From Glebionis coronaria (Eukaryota > Streptophyta > Magnoliopsida > Asterales > Asteraceae): a stretch of 64,000 bases of DNA. The notes under the pieces were generated by a model, which did not search any database, was not told the origin of the DNA, and saw nothing but the letters and a program-made list of their open reading frames with translations. The DNA lies in NCBI GenBank assembly GCA_025667525.1, contig JANFOE010000190.1:2172501-2236500 (forward strand), in the 5' to 3' direction. The translations under genes were made by a program, and so were the position numbers. Shown here piece after piece: positions 46,921 to 58,577 of the stretch (positions are counted from its first letter, which is position 1; each line of letters opens with the position of its first letter).

Positions 46921-48019
46921 GATCTCTCTAGATCAAGTCATTATTATAGTCTTCCTACTATGTATATGTAGAAGATCCGAGTTGTGGGTACACTTGGATG
47001 TGTTTGTAAGGGTAGAATATCCAAGTGATGCGTTTCCTTGGATTAGGTGTTAGTTGTGTATAAGTCTTGTTAGTACTTGGATATAGTGTTAGAGTTATAG
47101 ATCTAAGTGTTGTGTGCTTAGATCTATATGGTTTATATGTTTAGGCCATAAAACACAAGGTTTGTTATGTTGGGCCATAAAACATAACTAGTGGGTAGAT
47201 TAGGTGAAGATTGGTGTAGATTGGTCCTACCTATGATTAGGACTCGACATCTAGCCTTGTGTCGGAAAATGGTGAAGTAGGCGACGTTGTGTAGATTGGT
47301 CCTACCTAAGATTAGGACTCGACATCTAGCTTAGTGTCGGAAATGTGTAAGCGACATATATGGTTTTCTCCGCCTTTAAAGGAGTCTTGTTGACTAGTGA
47401 AGTAACTCTCGGGTAGGTGTACTCGAGGAGTGGAGTAGGGCGAAGAGGAGCTTCGTGACCGAACCACTATAAATCATCGTGTCGGTACTTTTCTTTACAT
47501 TTATGTCTTTACCTTTGTAGATGTATTTATAGTTGCATACTTGTGTTGTGTGTCTTTGTGTGCATCACATAATCTAAACATCTAAGTTGCGGAAAAGCTT
47601 TGGCTTAGTACATTTGTGCTTCATGATTAGATTATGGTCAAGTGTGCATCCCTTAGTCTAAACATCTTAGTTGCGGAAAAGCTATGGCTTAGTACGTGTG
47701 TGCTTAGTGTTTAGACTATTCCTTGATGCACTCTTGATTTGATGTGTTTGTGTGTTCTTACTTATAGTATTTATCTTACAATAAAACACATCTCATATCT
47801 AGTCAAGATTGATAAGCAATTTGATACAAATGATGGTTAAAATTAACATGTAATAAATGGTTTCGTCCGCTATCGGTGGTTCCATAAATGGACCGGCGGT
47901 TCGTTATTGATAAGGAATCGCGGGTACACATAAGGAACCGCACACAGTGGATTTATGCGAAATGTTTTGAAAACTAACTAGAAACTATTAAACCCCCCCC
48001 CCCCCTTATAGTTTCTACA
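46921..48019 (+). repeat. Outer LTR element, LTR right part
   Basis: Continuation of the LTR begun at 18403, giving about 1.7 kb in total when the nested array is set aside. It contains two local tandem duplications. A roughly 77 bp unit starts at about 47213 and 47290 (shared GTAGATTGGTCCTACCTA, TTAGGACTCGACATCTAGC, TGTCGG). A roughly 82 bp unit starts at about 47565 and 47647 (shared TCTAAACATCT, GTTGCGGAAAAGCT, GGCTTAGTAC). A GC-rich hairpin-prone motif lies at 47868-47950, and a run of 13 C at 47993-48005. It ends ...GTTTCTACA, followed by the PBS. Confidence 0.6.
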
Positions 48020-48021
48020 TA

Positions 48022-48033
48022 TGGTATCAGAGC
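48022..48033 (+). promoter_or_regulatory. Primer-binding site of outer element, tRNA-iMet type
   Basis: TGGTATCAGAGC, an exact match to the common plant PBS, two bases after the LTR end TTTCTACA. Confidence 0.8.
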
Positions 48034-51000
48034 GAGGCTACTCAAGATCTTTGAAGTTTATTGTGCTTTAAAGCTTGGATCGATCTTTGCTCTAGTTTTT
48101 CAAAACAAACGGTTTTTAAAAATTAAAATGATCGTTGTATCAAATTTCATATGAAGAATGATTACATATGAAATGTGTTTTGTTGTTTCATTCGTACTAG
48201 TTTTGGTGTTAAATAAACTTTAGGAAATAACTTGATTTTAAATCTTTTCTTGTTTGGAAATATAAAAATCTTTTGTGTCATAATTAACTCTAATATATGA
48301 GTTCTTTGTGTCTAAAATGATTTTTTAGAGTCCTAAGTCCTTCCAAATTGTTTCTAAATGATTTTGGTCAAAAACTCCTTTTTTGTCCTCTGACCGCGGT
48401 TCTTTTTGTTCCCCGCGGATCCTTATCAATAAGGAACCGCAGTCAGTCTGACTCAGATTTTTGCAAACATTGAAAAATCATATAAAATCAACCGTAAGTC
48501 CGTAGAAGTCGTGCCACCCGGAGTTTCGAACGTAATTGAGTTTTCTTCCAACTAAAAATTCTTCCAAATCTTTATTCAAACTTTAAAATTTATATGTTTT
48601 ATAAGTTCTATACTTTGTCCAAAGTATTGAGTGTCGGTTTGTCGTAAACTTATGTTTTACTATTTTATTAAGTTGGACATGTATTGTTCATGTATCTTTG
48701 AAAATTGATATATTTATAAAGTGTTAAACTTAATTAAATTTTGAACTGGGTCAAAGACTATTTTCAAATAAAATCAAGCTATGAATACTTTGTTGTATCT
48801 AACACTCAAAACATGGACGGATGATTTTATGTGTTAAGCTAATTGTTTGTATGTGTTTCCTTATATGTTATTATTATATGTAGACATTATTAAGTGTTCC
48901 TTGCTATTTGTAGTAGTATTACTTATATGTCTAGTCTCTTGCCTTTCTTGATATTTGTTAGTATCTAGTTTTTCCTAATTAGGATGTATGCTAGATTTCT
49001 TGCATTTTAGTTGCAACATTATGTGTGCATTGCATATAGGATTAACATCTCTTGGTTTACAAATGTTAGATAATCATTTTGTACACCTTGGCATGTTCTT
49101 TAACACTTTTAGGTTTGAAAGCTTTGGGAGCTTGTCAAATCTTTTGATATGGGTCGTCTTACTCGATCATTGTCTTATTAGTTCAAGTAGATTAATGTCT
49201 CACTATAAAACATGAAACACCCTTTGAAAATCTTAGCTATTTTCTCTTAAAGGAGTGTTAGTTGGAATCAAGAATGATTTCAAATATATATCAATTCATT
49301 ATTCAAATTATGATGGATATCATTATCGAATCTAATTGACATGTTTTTTAGTGTAGACATGAATGTGGTTTATTAATAATATACATCGGATCATAACTCA
49401 CACTTGAGTTGATGGTGTTATATTGGATATACTTGTTCAAATTGTTAGACATATTTTGTTTAATAATTACTTATAATGCACAATAGAGTCGGTTTGATAA
49501 CTTGGATGTTTCATCCGAAATACTCAAGTAATTTACATTGCTATGCAATTTATAAATGTGTCATTTCCGAAAGACCAATCAAGAGTGTTCCTTTGGTTTG
49601 TGTAAACTTTGTTTATACACTTCAAAGTTATTGGCCTCAAGTTCTATTAATGTAAATAACCTTAACTAGAATTGTTTGACGAGATATGCAATGGTGCATT
49701 CTTAACCTTCATTTGGTTGTGCATTGTGTCGTCATACACGTTTCATCCTTGCTACACTTTATTAGGCAAATGTAGGAATTACATTTTGTCTAACTTGAGA
49801 ATGACTACTAGATAATTTATGCACTACGATCTTAATTTGACCTAATAGTTGAATTACTTCCATGTGGGAAGTTGAGTTGGTGTATAACTCGTAAAAAGGG
49901 TCGTGTTTAGCCTTAATTGAGCACCTCTAGTGATAGTCTCATACTCATTCTCTAAATTGGCTAAATGAATCTTCCTATATATGACTAATGATAGTTTACT
50001 TTTCATGAACTTTGTATGTCATTAGGAGTGTTTTTCTTTTGTAGCCATTAGGTTTTTCTTAGCTTTCTTCTTACGTGCTAATTGAACCTATGTGTCTTTC
50101 CTTTGTGTGTGTTCCCGTTTTTATTGCTCTTAAGCATGACTTTATGATAAGTTAGAATATAACATTAGGATTTGCTGAATTGAAAAATCCTCCTTCACCA
50201 CCTAAACCAAGCCTCTGTAGGCGGTTCTTTAAATAGACCGCGGCTCCATATCAATATGGAACCGCCGGTGGAGATAAAGAACCTCGGGCAGAAGCTCTTA
50301 AATTCGGGTTTTCTGAAACTTCCCAATTGTTCCAACACCCTTTGGAATCTTTATTTTAAACCTTTGATCACTCCCAAAATATCTTGGGCTTTCCCTTTTT
50401 AACCCTTTACTAGTTTGGATCATCCCCTCACCCTTTTAAACCCTCCTTGTTAGCCATGTTCTTCACACCTCAAACCATTCATCCTTACCCCTTAAACCAC
50501 CCATTACTACCATGGTTTCTACATGAACCTCCAATTCATCCAAAACCTCCTCTTCAAAGAGGCACCTCAAAATTAAGATTAAGTTACCTAAACTTAACTC
50601 TTCACCCTTTCACGCACCTAAGAATGAGATTGTGCCCATTCTCATCTCTTCACCACCCTCACCACCTCTTGCTTCATGCAAGACTACCTCAACACATGGC
50701 ACCAACCATTCACATGGTTCTACCTCCTCTTCATTCAAATCTAGAATGAATGAGCTAACCTCACCCTTCACTCATAGTACTCTCTTGGATGTGACTACCC
50801 AACCTCAACCTATCCAAAGCGTTCCCATTGAGAATGACTTTGTTGAACCCTTGGTGACTTCACCTTTTACCCCACCAGATTCACCCACATCACCCATTTC
50901 ACCTTTGGAGAACATAACTCCCCCTAAACCTTTCATCACCACCTAAACATCACAAGGCATTGTGAAAACATCTCTTACCCACACTCTCATTCTCCACCAA

Positions 51001-51511
51001 ATTCCGCCACCACCCTGTCTTCTAATTAAGCATGTGTATTGCTTATTTATAAGACACTCAATCTAAGCAAATCTTAGGATTCTAGTGTAACTAAGATTAA
51101 AATTATTCTTAAGTTTTAGGCTTGTTTTTTCATACATCTTTGTATGATCTTTATTCTCTTTTATTTCCTTTCATGTTTTTCAACATGATTTTTCTTTGAG
51201 TCTTGGATCTCGTTTTTCTCGTGATCTTTCTTTTGTTATTTATTTTCTAACTCGGTTGTCAAGGAAGGTTAGATTTATATCTAATTCCTCTTCTAGTAAG
51301 ATTGACAACTTAAATATTTCTTTTGAAATATTCAAGTAATTTTAACTTGCAATTGCAATTGTTAAAAGTCATATCCGAAGCATTGACTTTCAATCCATTT
51401 AGCATCTTTTGTTAAAGTGTTTTACCAAGTGATTTTCTTTTGGGTCGATAATCGGTTTTGGACACTCAATGTCCACGGTTCCTCAAATAACCTTGGGTCT
51501 AATTATTGACG
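48034..51511 (+). mobile_element. Internal region of outer LTR element (5' part, mostly non-coding)
   Basis: About 3.5 kb after the PBS. No Gag, RT or integrase is visible, so superfamily cannot be assigned; the tRNA-Met PBS fits copia or chromoviruses. It contains two more copies of the GGTTCC/GGAACC motif at about 48399-48445 and 50216-50285. The plus frame at 48988-49215 has no recognisable product. The region is cut at 51511 by a minus-strand LTR. Confidence 0.5.
50526..50946 (+). pseudogene. Pro/Ser/Thr-rich open frame in the outer element, unknown
   Basis: One plus-strand frame is open from a TGA at 50523-50525 to the TAA at 50944-50946, about 140 codons. A Lys-rich start (KIKIKLPKLNSSPFHAPK) is followed by Ser/Pro/Thr/His-rich sequence ending in PF..PDSPTSPISPLENITPP. 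No knuckle, capsid or catalytic box is seen. It has an ATG only at about residue 75. It could be an N-terminal remnant of a retroelement Gag or simple low-complexity DNA. The overlapping frame at 50447-50749 is a shadow of the same composition. Confidence 0.3.
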
Positions 51512-52565
51512 TGACACCCCGGGTAGGGTCAAAATATGCGGAAATATCCACGGAGATGTCACTAGGGTGGATCGATAGCATATAGTCCATAGAGCATAAG
51601 ATAAAGAGTTATTCAAATCAAATTACATGTTTGTTAAACAAATAAATAAAAATTGTCTTAAACATGATGAAAGATGATTGTTTGGGTTTCCCAAATAGAA
51701 CCCCTGACGAGTCCTACAATGCAGATTACTAAGATGTTGGAGACCATGCACACACCACGTACTAACTTCATATTCCTGTGAAAAACATACTAGAGGGTCA
51801 ACATAAATTTGGTGAATTTACAGGTTTTAACAATTAATTAGTTTGGACATACATTAATCATAGAAGTAACAATGCACAAAGCATTCTTACTAAAAATTTA
51901 GATTACATTTGTTTATTATTAGAAACTGAAGCTTAACCTTCCATAGTCCTCAACAGATGAGGACTTAGTGTCTTACAAAAAGACACCCAACCCAGTTCCA
52001 ACATGGTATACATCTGTTGTCCCGGCCAAGGCACAGTGAGCATGACTCACCCAGATGGGGATGGTCAATCCCTAATAGATCTATTTATAACATTCAGGCG
52101 ATTACAACAATTTAACAGTTCCAGTAATAATCAATCATAGTCAATTTTATACAATTTTGTTATGTCCATTAAGTGTTTGCATATTTTCTTTCCCAAAAGG
52201 GAAAGTTTTATCAAAAGTTTATATGGGGCTGTAAACTCACCTGGGAGTAGGCAATAGCTGTTTAATACGAATATCCAAATAAAGCTCACGCCAAAAGTTA
52301 TGCCTAAACAAATGGTACCGTCTTAATAGATAGTACAAAGAACATATATGTATGCTTATACAGATTTTAGTTAGTTCATTTATGCTATGGTATTTATCTA
52401 AATATCCGTAGTTCAAGTATCATCAATATTCATTTAAGCTTATCTATATAAGTTTCATTTCTAAGCAAACACAAGATGTCTTACTTAAAATATCCGTTTA
52501 CGTTTTATGACATATACATTAGTATACAATTCATTTTCATATGATATTATTTCCTAAAAATCTAG

Positions 52566-52839
<274 letters not shown>

Positions 52840-55246
52840 GTTCATACATTTTATTCCCTAAAGCAATGATATAATATTTTCTATAAATATTTATTAAACC
52901 TTTAATGTTTCCCTAAATTATTTAATATTCGTAAAATAATTATAGTTCACAAGTTTAAGAATTTATACAATTAGTCCTTAGGGTTTCGTGTTCATTTAAG
53001 TTTTACCAAATAAAAATGTAATTAGGGTTAGGGCTAGTTTATGTTTCAGATTATGGCATAACTGGTCCCACCATGTTTTTAAATAAGTAAAACTTTCGGA
53101 TGTTACATGTTTGGTACCTAGGGCTTGTTTGGTTTTCGGTTAATGGCAGATTTAGTCCCCCTAGTTAAGTCTAGGTTTTATAACTTTCATGAAATAACCA
53201 AAACAGCCCCTAGGGCTTCTTTAAGTTTCGGATTATTGCCAAAATGGTCCTTAGGGTTTTAAAATGACAAAATAACTATTAGAAGCTTCCCAAAATGGTC
53301 CCTAGAGTTTAATTTGCATTTTCAGTCCTTGTGTTTACTAGTTTATCAAAATAAGTTTCATTGGTTCGGTTTTAGTTCTTAAGTTTCATAAATTGTCATT
53401 TTAATCCAAAAAGTTTTTATAAGTTATATTTTATTATAAAAACTTTTATTTTAACATTTAAACATAGTATGGGCTCATTAAATGGGCTAAACATCTAATG
53501 GGCTATCTAGTGGGCTTAAATATATTTCAAGTCCACTAATTTATTCAAATGGGCCTTTAAATCATTTATTGGGCTTAAATACATTTTAAGGTCCTTTAAT
53601 TAATTAAATGGGCCTAAGTGTAATCTTAAGTCCATTAGGGTACTAAGATTTATCAAATTGGCTTATTGGGTCTATTAAGTCTTGGATTAACATTGCATGG
53701 ACCTAATTAGTCTGTTAATATTACTTTTTCCATTTTATGTGAATACCAATTCATGTATTTCTCATAAGCTTACTACTTAGCTTATTCATATTTAGTCACA
53801 AGGTTTTATATAAGTCATAAGTTCTAACATGAGCTTATAACACATAGCTATAATTATCATAGCTTATTAACGTATGTTCAGTCTTGTTTTAAGGTTGCAT
53901 GTACTTGCAAGTGTTTCGATATTAAGATCTAGCTATGTATATATTAAGAAAACAAATCATAGTCCATGTACATCATATATAGCCTACGGCTAGACCTTTA
54001 ATCTTGGTATTTCCAAGATGAGGTTTTTAGCTAATCTTATGATGTATATAAATTCATAAATTCTAATACAATCATGTAATCTTATTGCATGTTTCCAAGA
54101 TCTTTCATAAACCAACCTAGACATCATATAGCCTACGACTATGTTGTCTTTTCCCAAAAATTCCCATAAATTTTTATGCTAGTTTTATATTTAACCATAA
54201 ATCTAGGTTCTACATTAGCATGCATGTACACTAAAAGACCATCTAAGTACATATAACATTTTAGTGATTTTTAATAGTCTATTTAACATGTAATGATACA
54301 TATCACATCATTTAAACTTAGCACATAAATCATATATACATTATTCATGTATGCCGTGACCTTCAAGGTCATGGTTTTCCATGTCTTTTGAGTTACACAA
54401 GCTTACTTTATGAGATCCATGATTATTAGTTAACCAAGATTCCAAAAAGAAAAAGTGAGATTTGTAACTTATGCCATATTTAAATTCATAAAATGGTTCA
54501 TATAATTTTTAGTCATGCTAAAACATAGAGTACAAGCCTTAGGTTTCCTTTATTAAAAGTTTTAACCATGACTATGGTGGTCTAGAATATGCCGTGACCT
54601 AGGATGGTCATGGCTTTACCAAATCTTGATTTTAACAAGTTATTAACATGTGTTTATAGGTGAATGATGATGCATGCAAGTGGAAATTAAGAAACATAAG
54701 GAGTATACCTTTCTTGTTTCAAAGTTACCAAGGAGGATCTATATGAACAAGGAGGTTAGAGATCTAATCAATGATGATGAAGAAATCCTAAATACCAACC
54801 AAGCCGTGACCTTTAAGGTTCGGCTAGGGCTTGGTATAATCCCTCCAAAGATGATGATGCCACCAAATGATTAGTGATTACTATGGGACAAGGATCTAGT
54901 AGATTTAATGAATAACCTTGGATTTTTGTGGCTTATAGACGAATCATTTGAGAGAGAAAGATGAAGAATGAGTGAGATCTAGTTGTATGAAGGAATATGA
55001 AGAGTGAAAGAGAGAGTTTTCGGCTTAAGGATGAAAGAGAGAGAGGAAGGAAAAAGGAATATGATTGTCTTGGTAAGGGTGTATGTGCCAAGTGTTGGCT
55101 TTTCCAAAACCAAGGCATCTCTCCATCTTCCACCTCATGGGTTGCCGTGTCTAGCTTGCCAAAAAGGAAGTTGGGCTTATGTTGGGCTAGTACACATGGA
55201 TAAGGGTTCTTGGGCTAGTCTAAGATGTGTATATATGTCTATATTG

Positions 55247-55367
<121 letters not shown>

Positions 55368-55630
55368 ACACTTCATACACATTTTTCCCCATGATTTGTT
55401 TAAGTGTTGGGCATACATAGTTTGTTATACCTTTCAATATTTGTTATCCTAGTCTTATGTACAAGCTTTAGTTATGCAACATATTATCATAGCAAAATAA
55501 TGGTAGAAGTATAAGTACATAATGGACAAGTTCATCCATAACTTATAGAGATATAACATATGAGTGAATGTTCTAGGATTAATGGGTGCAACTCATTACA
55601 TAAAATTATGGTAAAATCATGGATTTTACA

Positions 55631-55646
55631 GCACCACCCCGTTATT
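55631..55646 (-). promoter_or_regulatory. Polypurine tract of Tekay-like element
   Basis: The minus strand reads AATAACGGGGTGGTGC directly before the LTR start TGTAAAATCC. A FEDK-type peptide just upstream matches the end of chromovirus pol. Confidence 0.6.
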
Positions 55647-55683
55647 TTAGCTTTGTCCTCAAAGCTACTTAAAGTATAGTTAG

Positions 55684-58196
55684 CTTTTAAGTGAAAAGAT
55701 GAGGGTACATGGCTTTGAAGATGTCCTCTCGTTCCCATGTGTACTCGGGGCCTCTCTTCAATTCCCATCGCACTTTGATCAACGGAATGCGGCTACGTTT
55801 TAACTTCTTGGTTGTTCTCTCCATAATTTCCACTGGTGTCTCCGTGTATTGGAGTTGGTCATCGATATGGACCCCCTCTAAGGGAATAACCAAAGGTTCC
55901 TCGGCGTAGCACTTCTTAAGATTTGATACATGGAAGTTGGGGTGTATCCGACTAAATTGTGGTGGCAGTTCCAAACGGTATGCCACTTCCCTGATCTTCG
56001 CTGTCACTTCGAAAGGACCCACATATCATGGATTTAACTTTCCCCGCTTTCCAAATCGTATAACCCCCTTCCATGGTGATACCTTTAGCATGACGTGATC
56101 TCCCACTTTGAACTGTACGGGTCTGCGTTTTTGATCCGCGTAGCTCTTTTGTCGATTGCGAGCAGCTTGTAGTCTCTATTTTATAAGGACAATTCGGTCT
56201 GTAGTCTCCTGAATCAATTCAGGCCTAGTGAGTTGGAACTCACCTACCTCTGCCCAACATACATGAGAGCAACATTTCCTTCCATAAAGGGCTTCAAAAG
56301 GGGCGGCCTTGATACTGGCGTGATAGCTGTTGTTGTAGGAAAACTCAACCAAAGGTATATGCTCGACCCAACTATTTCCAAAATCAATTACACATGCCCT
56401 TAGCATGTCCTCTAGGGTTTGGATGGTTCGCTCACCTTGACCATCCGTTTGTGGATGATAGGCGGTGCTCAAATCTAGTTGGGTACCCAGGGCTCGTTGG
56501 AGAGCCCTCCAGAAGTTGGAGGTGAATCTGCTATCCCGATCACAGATTATTGAGACTGGTACTCCATGTTTGGTTACAATTTCCTTAAGGTAGTTCCTTG
56601 CCAACTTGGATAGGCAGTCAGATTCCTTGATGGGTTTGAAATGAGCAGACTTGGTGAGTGGGTCAACTATCACCGAAATGGCATCATATCCACGTGATGA
56701 TTTTGGGAGTTTGGTCACGAAATCCATGGTAATATTTTCCCACTTCCATTCAGGTATCTCAGGCTGTACCAGTAAACCGGATGGCTTTTGGTGTTCTGTT
56801 TTGACACGTGCGCATGTCAAACATTTCTGGACATAGGTGGCGATGTAAGCCTTCATGTTTGGCCACCAATATAATTTCCTCATATCTTGATACATCTTTT
56901 CCGATCCCGGATGTATTGAATATTTGGATTTATGTGACTCATGCATGATTATGTCCCTCAAATTCCCATAACGGGGTAACCAACTCTTCCTGTGTAAGCA
57001 CAATGTTCTGTCCGCATTTGGTTCCAGTTTCTCTTTAGAGAGGTAGGTTCGAAGCATTCCTCCTATATCTTCTTTCCAGAGGTTTTCGGGTTTATGTGCT
57101 TGGGTTTGTTCTTCAAGGATCTGCTTGGGCAAATCCAGATTGATGGTCATGGTTAAGGCTCGAACCCTCATGGGTGGGTCTTTATCTTTACCTCTCAGTG
57201 CATCAACAACTACGTTTGCTTTACCTGGATGGTATTTGATTTCACAATCGTAATCGCTTAACAGTTCAATCCAATGACGCTACCTCATGTTAAGCTCTTT
57301 CTGATCTAATATATGTTGCAGACTCTTGTGGTCGGTGTATACTGTACATTTTGTTCCGTAAAGGTAATGCCTCCAAATTTTTAAGGCAAAGAATACCGCT
57401 CCAAGTTCTAAATCGTGGGTAGTGTGGTTCTTCTCATGCTTCTTTAATTGCCTAGAAGCGTAGGCAATTACTTTCTTTCTTTGCATCAATACTGCCCTCA
57501 ATCCTTTATATGATGCATCACAATATACCTCAAAGTCATCATTCCCCTAGGGCAAGGATAAGAGAGGCGCACTACACAACTTTTGTTTTATCAACTGGAA
57601 AGTTGATTCCTCCTTTTCTCCCTAATTGAATTTTACTCCTTTCGGAGTGAGATTGGTCATTGATTTGGCTATCTTGGAGAAGTCTTCGATGAATCGGTGA
57701 TAGTATCCGACAATGCTTAGGAATTGGCGGATCTCTGTTGGTGATTTGGGAGACGCCCAACTCTTAACGGATTCAACTTTCGTAGGATCGACGTGAATAC
57801 CATTGCTGTCAATGACGTGTCCTAGGAAATGGACTCTGGGTATCCAGAACTCACATTTGGAAAATTTTGCATATAGCTGCTCTTCCTTGAGTACTTTCAA
57901 TACTTGGGCCAGATGCTCAGCATGGTCTTGTTTATTCTTGGAGTATACAAGTATGTCGTCGATGAAGACTATCACGAATTTATCCAAATAGATTTTACAC
58001 ACCCAGTTCATGATATCCATGAATATTGTCGGTGCGTTTGTCAACCCAAAAAGCATAACTCAAAATTCGAAATGACCATAACGAGTTCTAAAAGTTGTCT
58101 TAGGAATATCTTCTTCCCGGACTCTTAGTTGATGGTAACCAGACCTCTGATCAATCTTAGAATACATACTTGATCCCTGGAGTTGATCAAATAAGT
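55684..58196 (-). pseudogene. Tekay-like gypsy Pol: RT, RNase H, integrase, chromodomain region
   Basis: A single minus-strand frame carries the whole remnant, broken only by in-frame stops. RT from 58196: [36 protein letters not shown], catalytic FIDD ([12 protein letters not shown]), [18 protein letters not shown]. RNase [51 protein letters not shown]. Integrase: His pair and CLTC zinc-binding region, [10 protein letters not shown] (Asp), IICDRDSRF (Asp), [14 protein letters not shown] (Glu). The C-terminus has PVEIMERTTKKLKRSRIPL followed by KVRWELKRGPEYTWERED, typical of Tekay-type chromodomain tails. Stops lie at 58060-58062, 57622-57624, 57547-57549, 57280-57282, 56176-56178 and 56026-56028. 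Gag and protease are absent because a copia LTR begins at 58197. Confidence 0.9.
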
Positions 58197-58577
58197 TGTT
58201 GTCCCAAATATTTGTGATGATTAAGCAAGGAAGAAAGAAAGAAAATAGATGAAGTAGATGAATTCTAGAGAGAGAAAGTAGTGAATGAAAGTAGAGAGAA
58301 GATGGAGAACTAGGTGAGATTAGATTAGAATAATTAGAGTTACAAATGATAATCCACCCTTCCTAACATGCTAGGAAGGGCCATATATAGCCGGGCTTAC
58401 ATGTAACCATAATAGGGTATATTGTTTCGATCGGGCTTGTCTTTTGGGCTTTAAGTAGCTTAAATCTAAGCCCGTGAACCACGACTATTTAACTAACTAT
58501 TACAAAGTTCTAATAAATGTTACAATAATAAACTATGACCGAGCATTCTTGTTTGACTCAATATTTTGAGGCTAACA
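58197..58577 (-). repeat. Ty1/copia 3' LTR (minus orientation)
   Basis: 381 bp. The minus strand starts TGTTAGCCTC at 58577 and ends GGGACAACA at 58197. The purine tract ATTGGAGGAGAT lies just upstream (58578-58589). It interrupts the Tekay-like RT exactly where similarity stops; flank taagt. A minus-strand TATA box CTATATATGG lies at 58381-58390. Confidence 0.75.

Noticed and set aside
54674..54874. A 66-codon plus-strand host gene exon
   Set aside because: It lies inside a Tekay-like LTR, has no splice context or recognisable domain, and is short.
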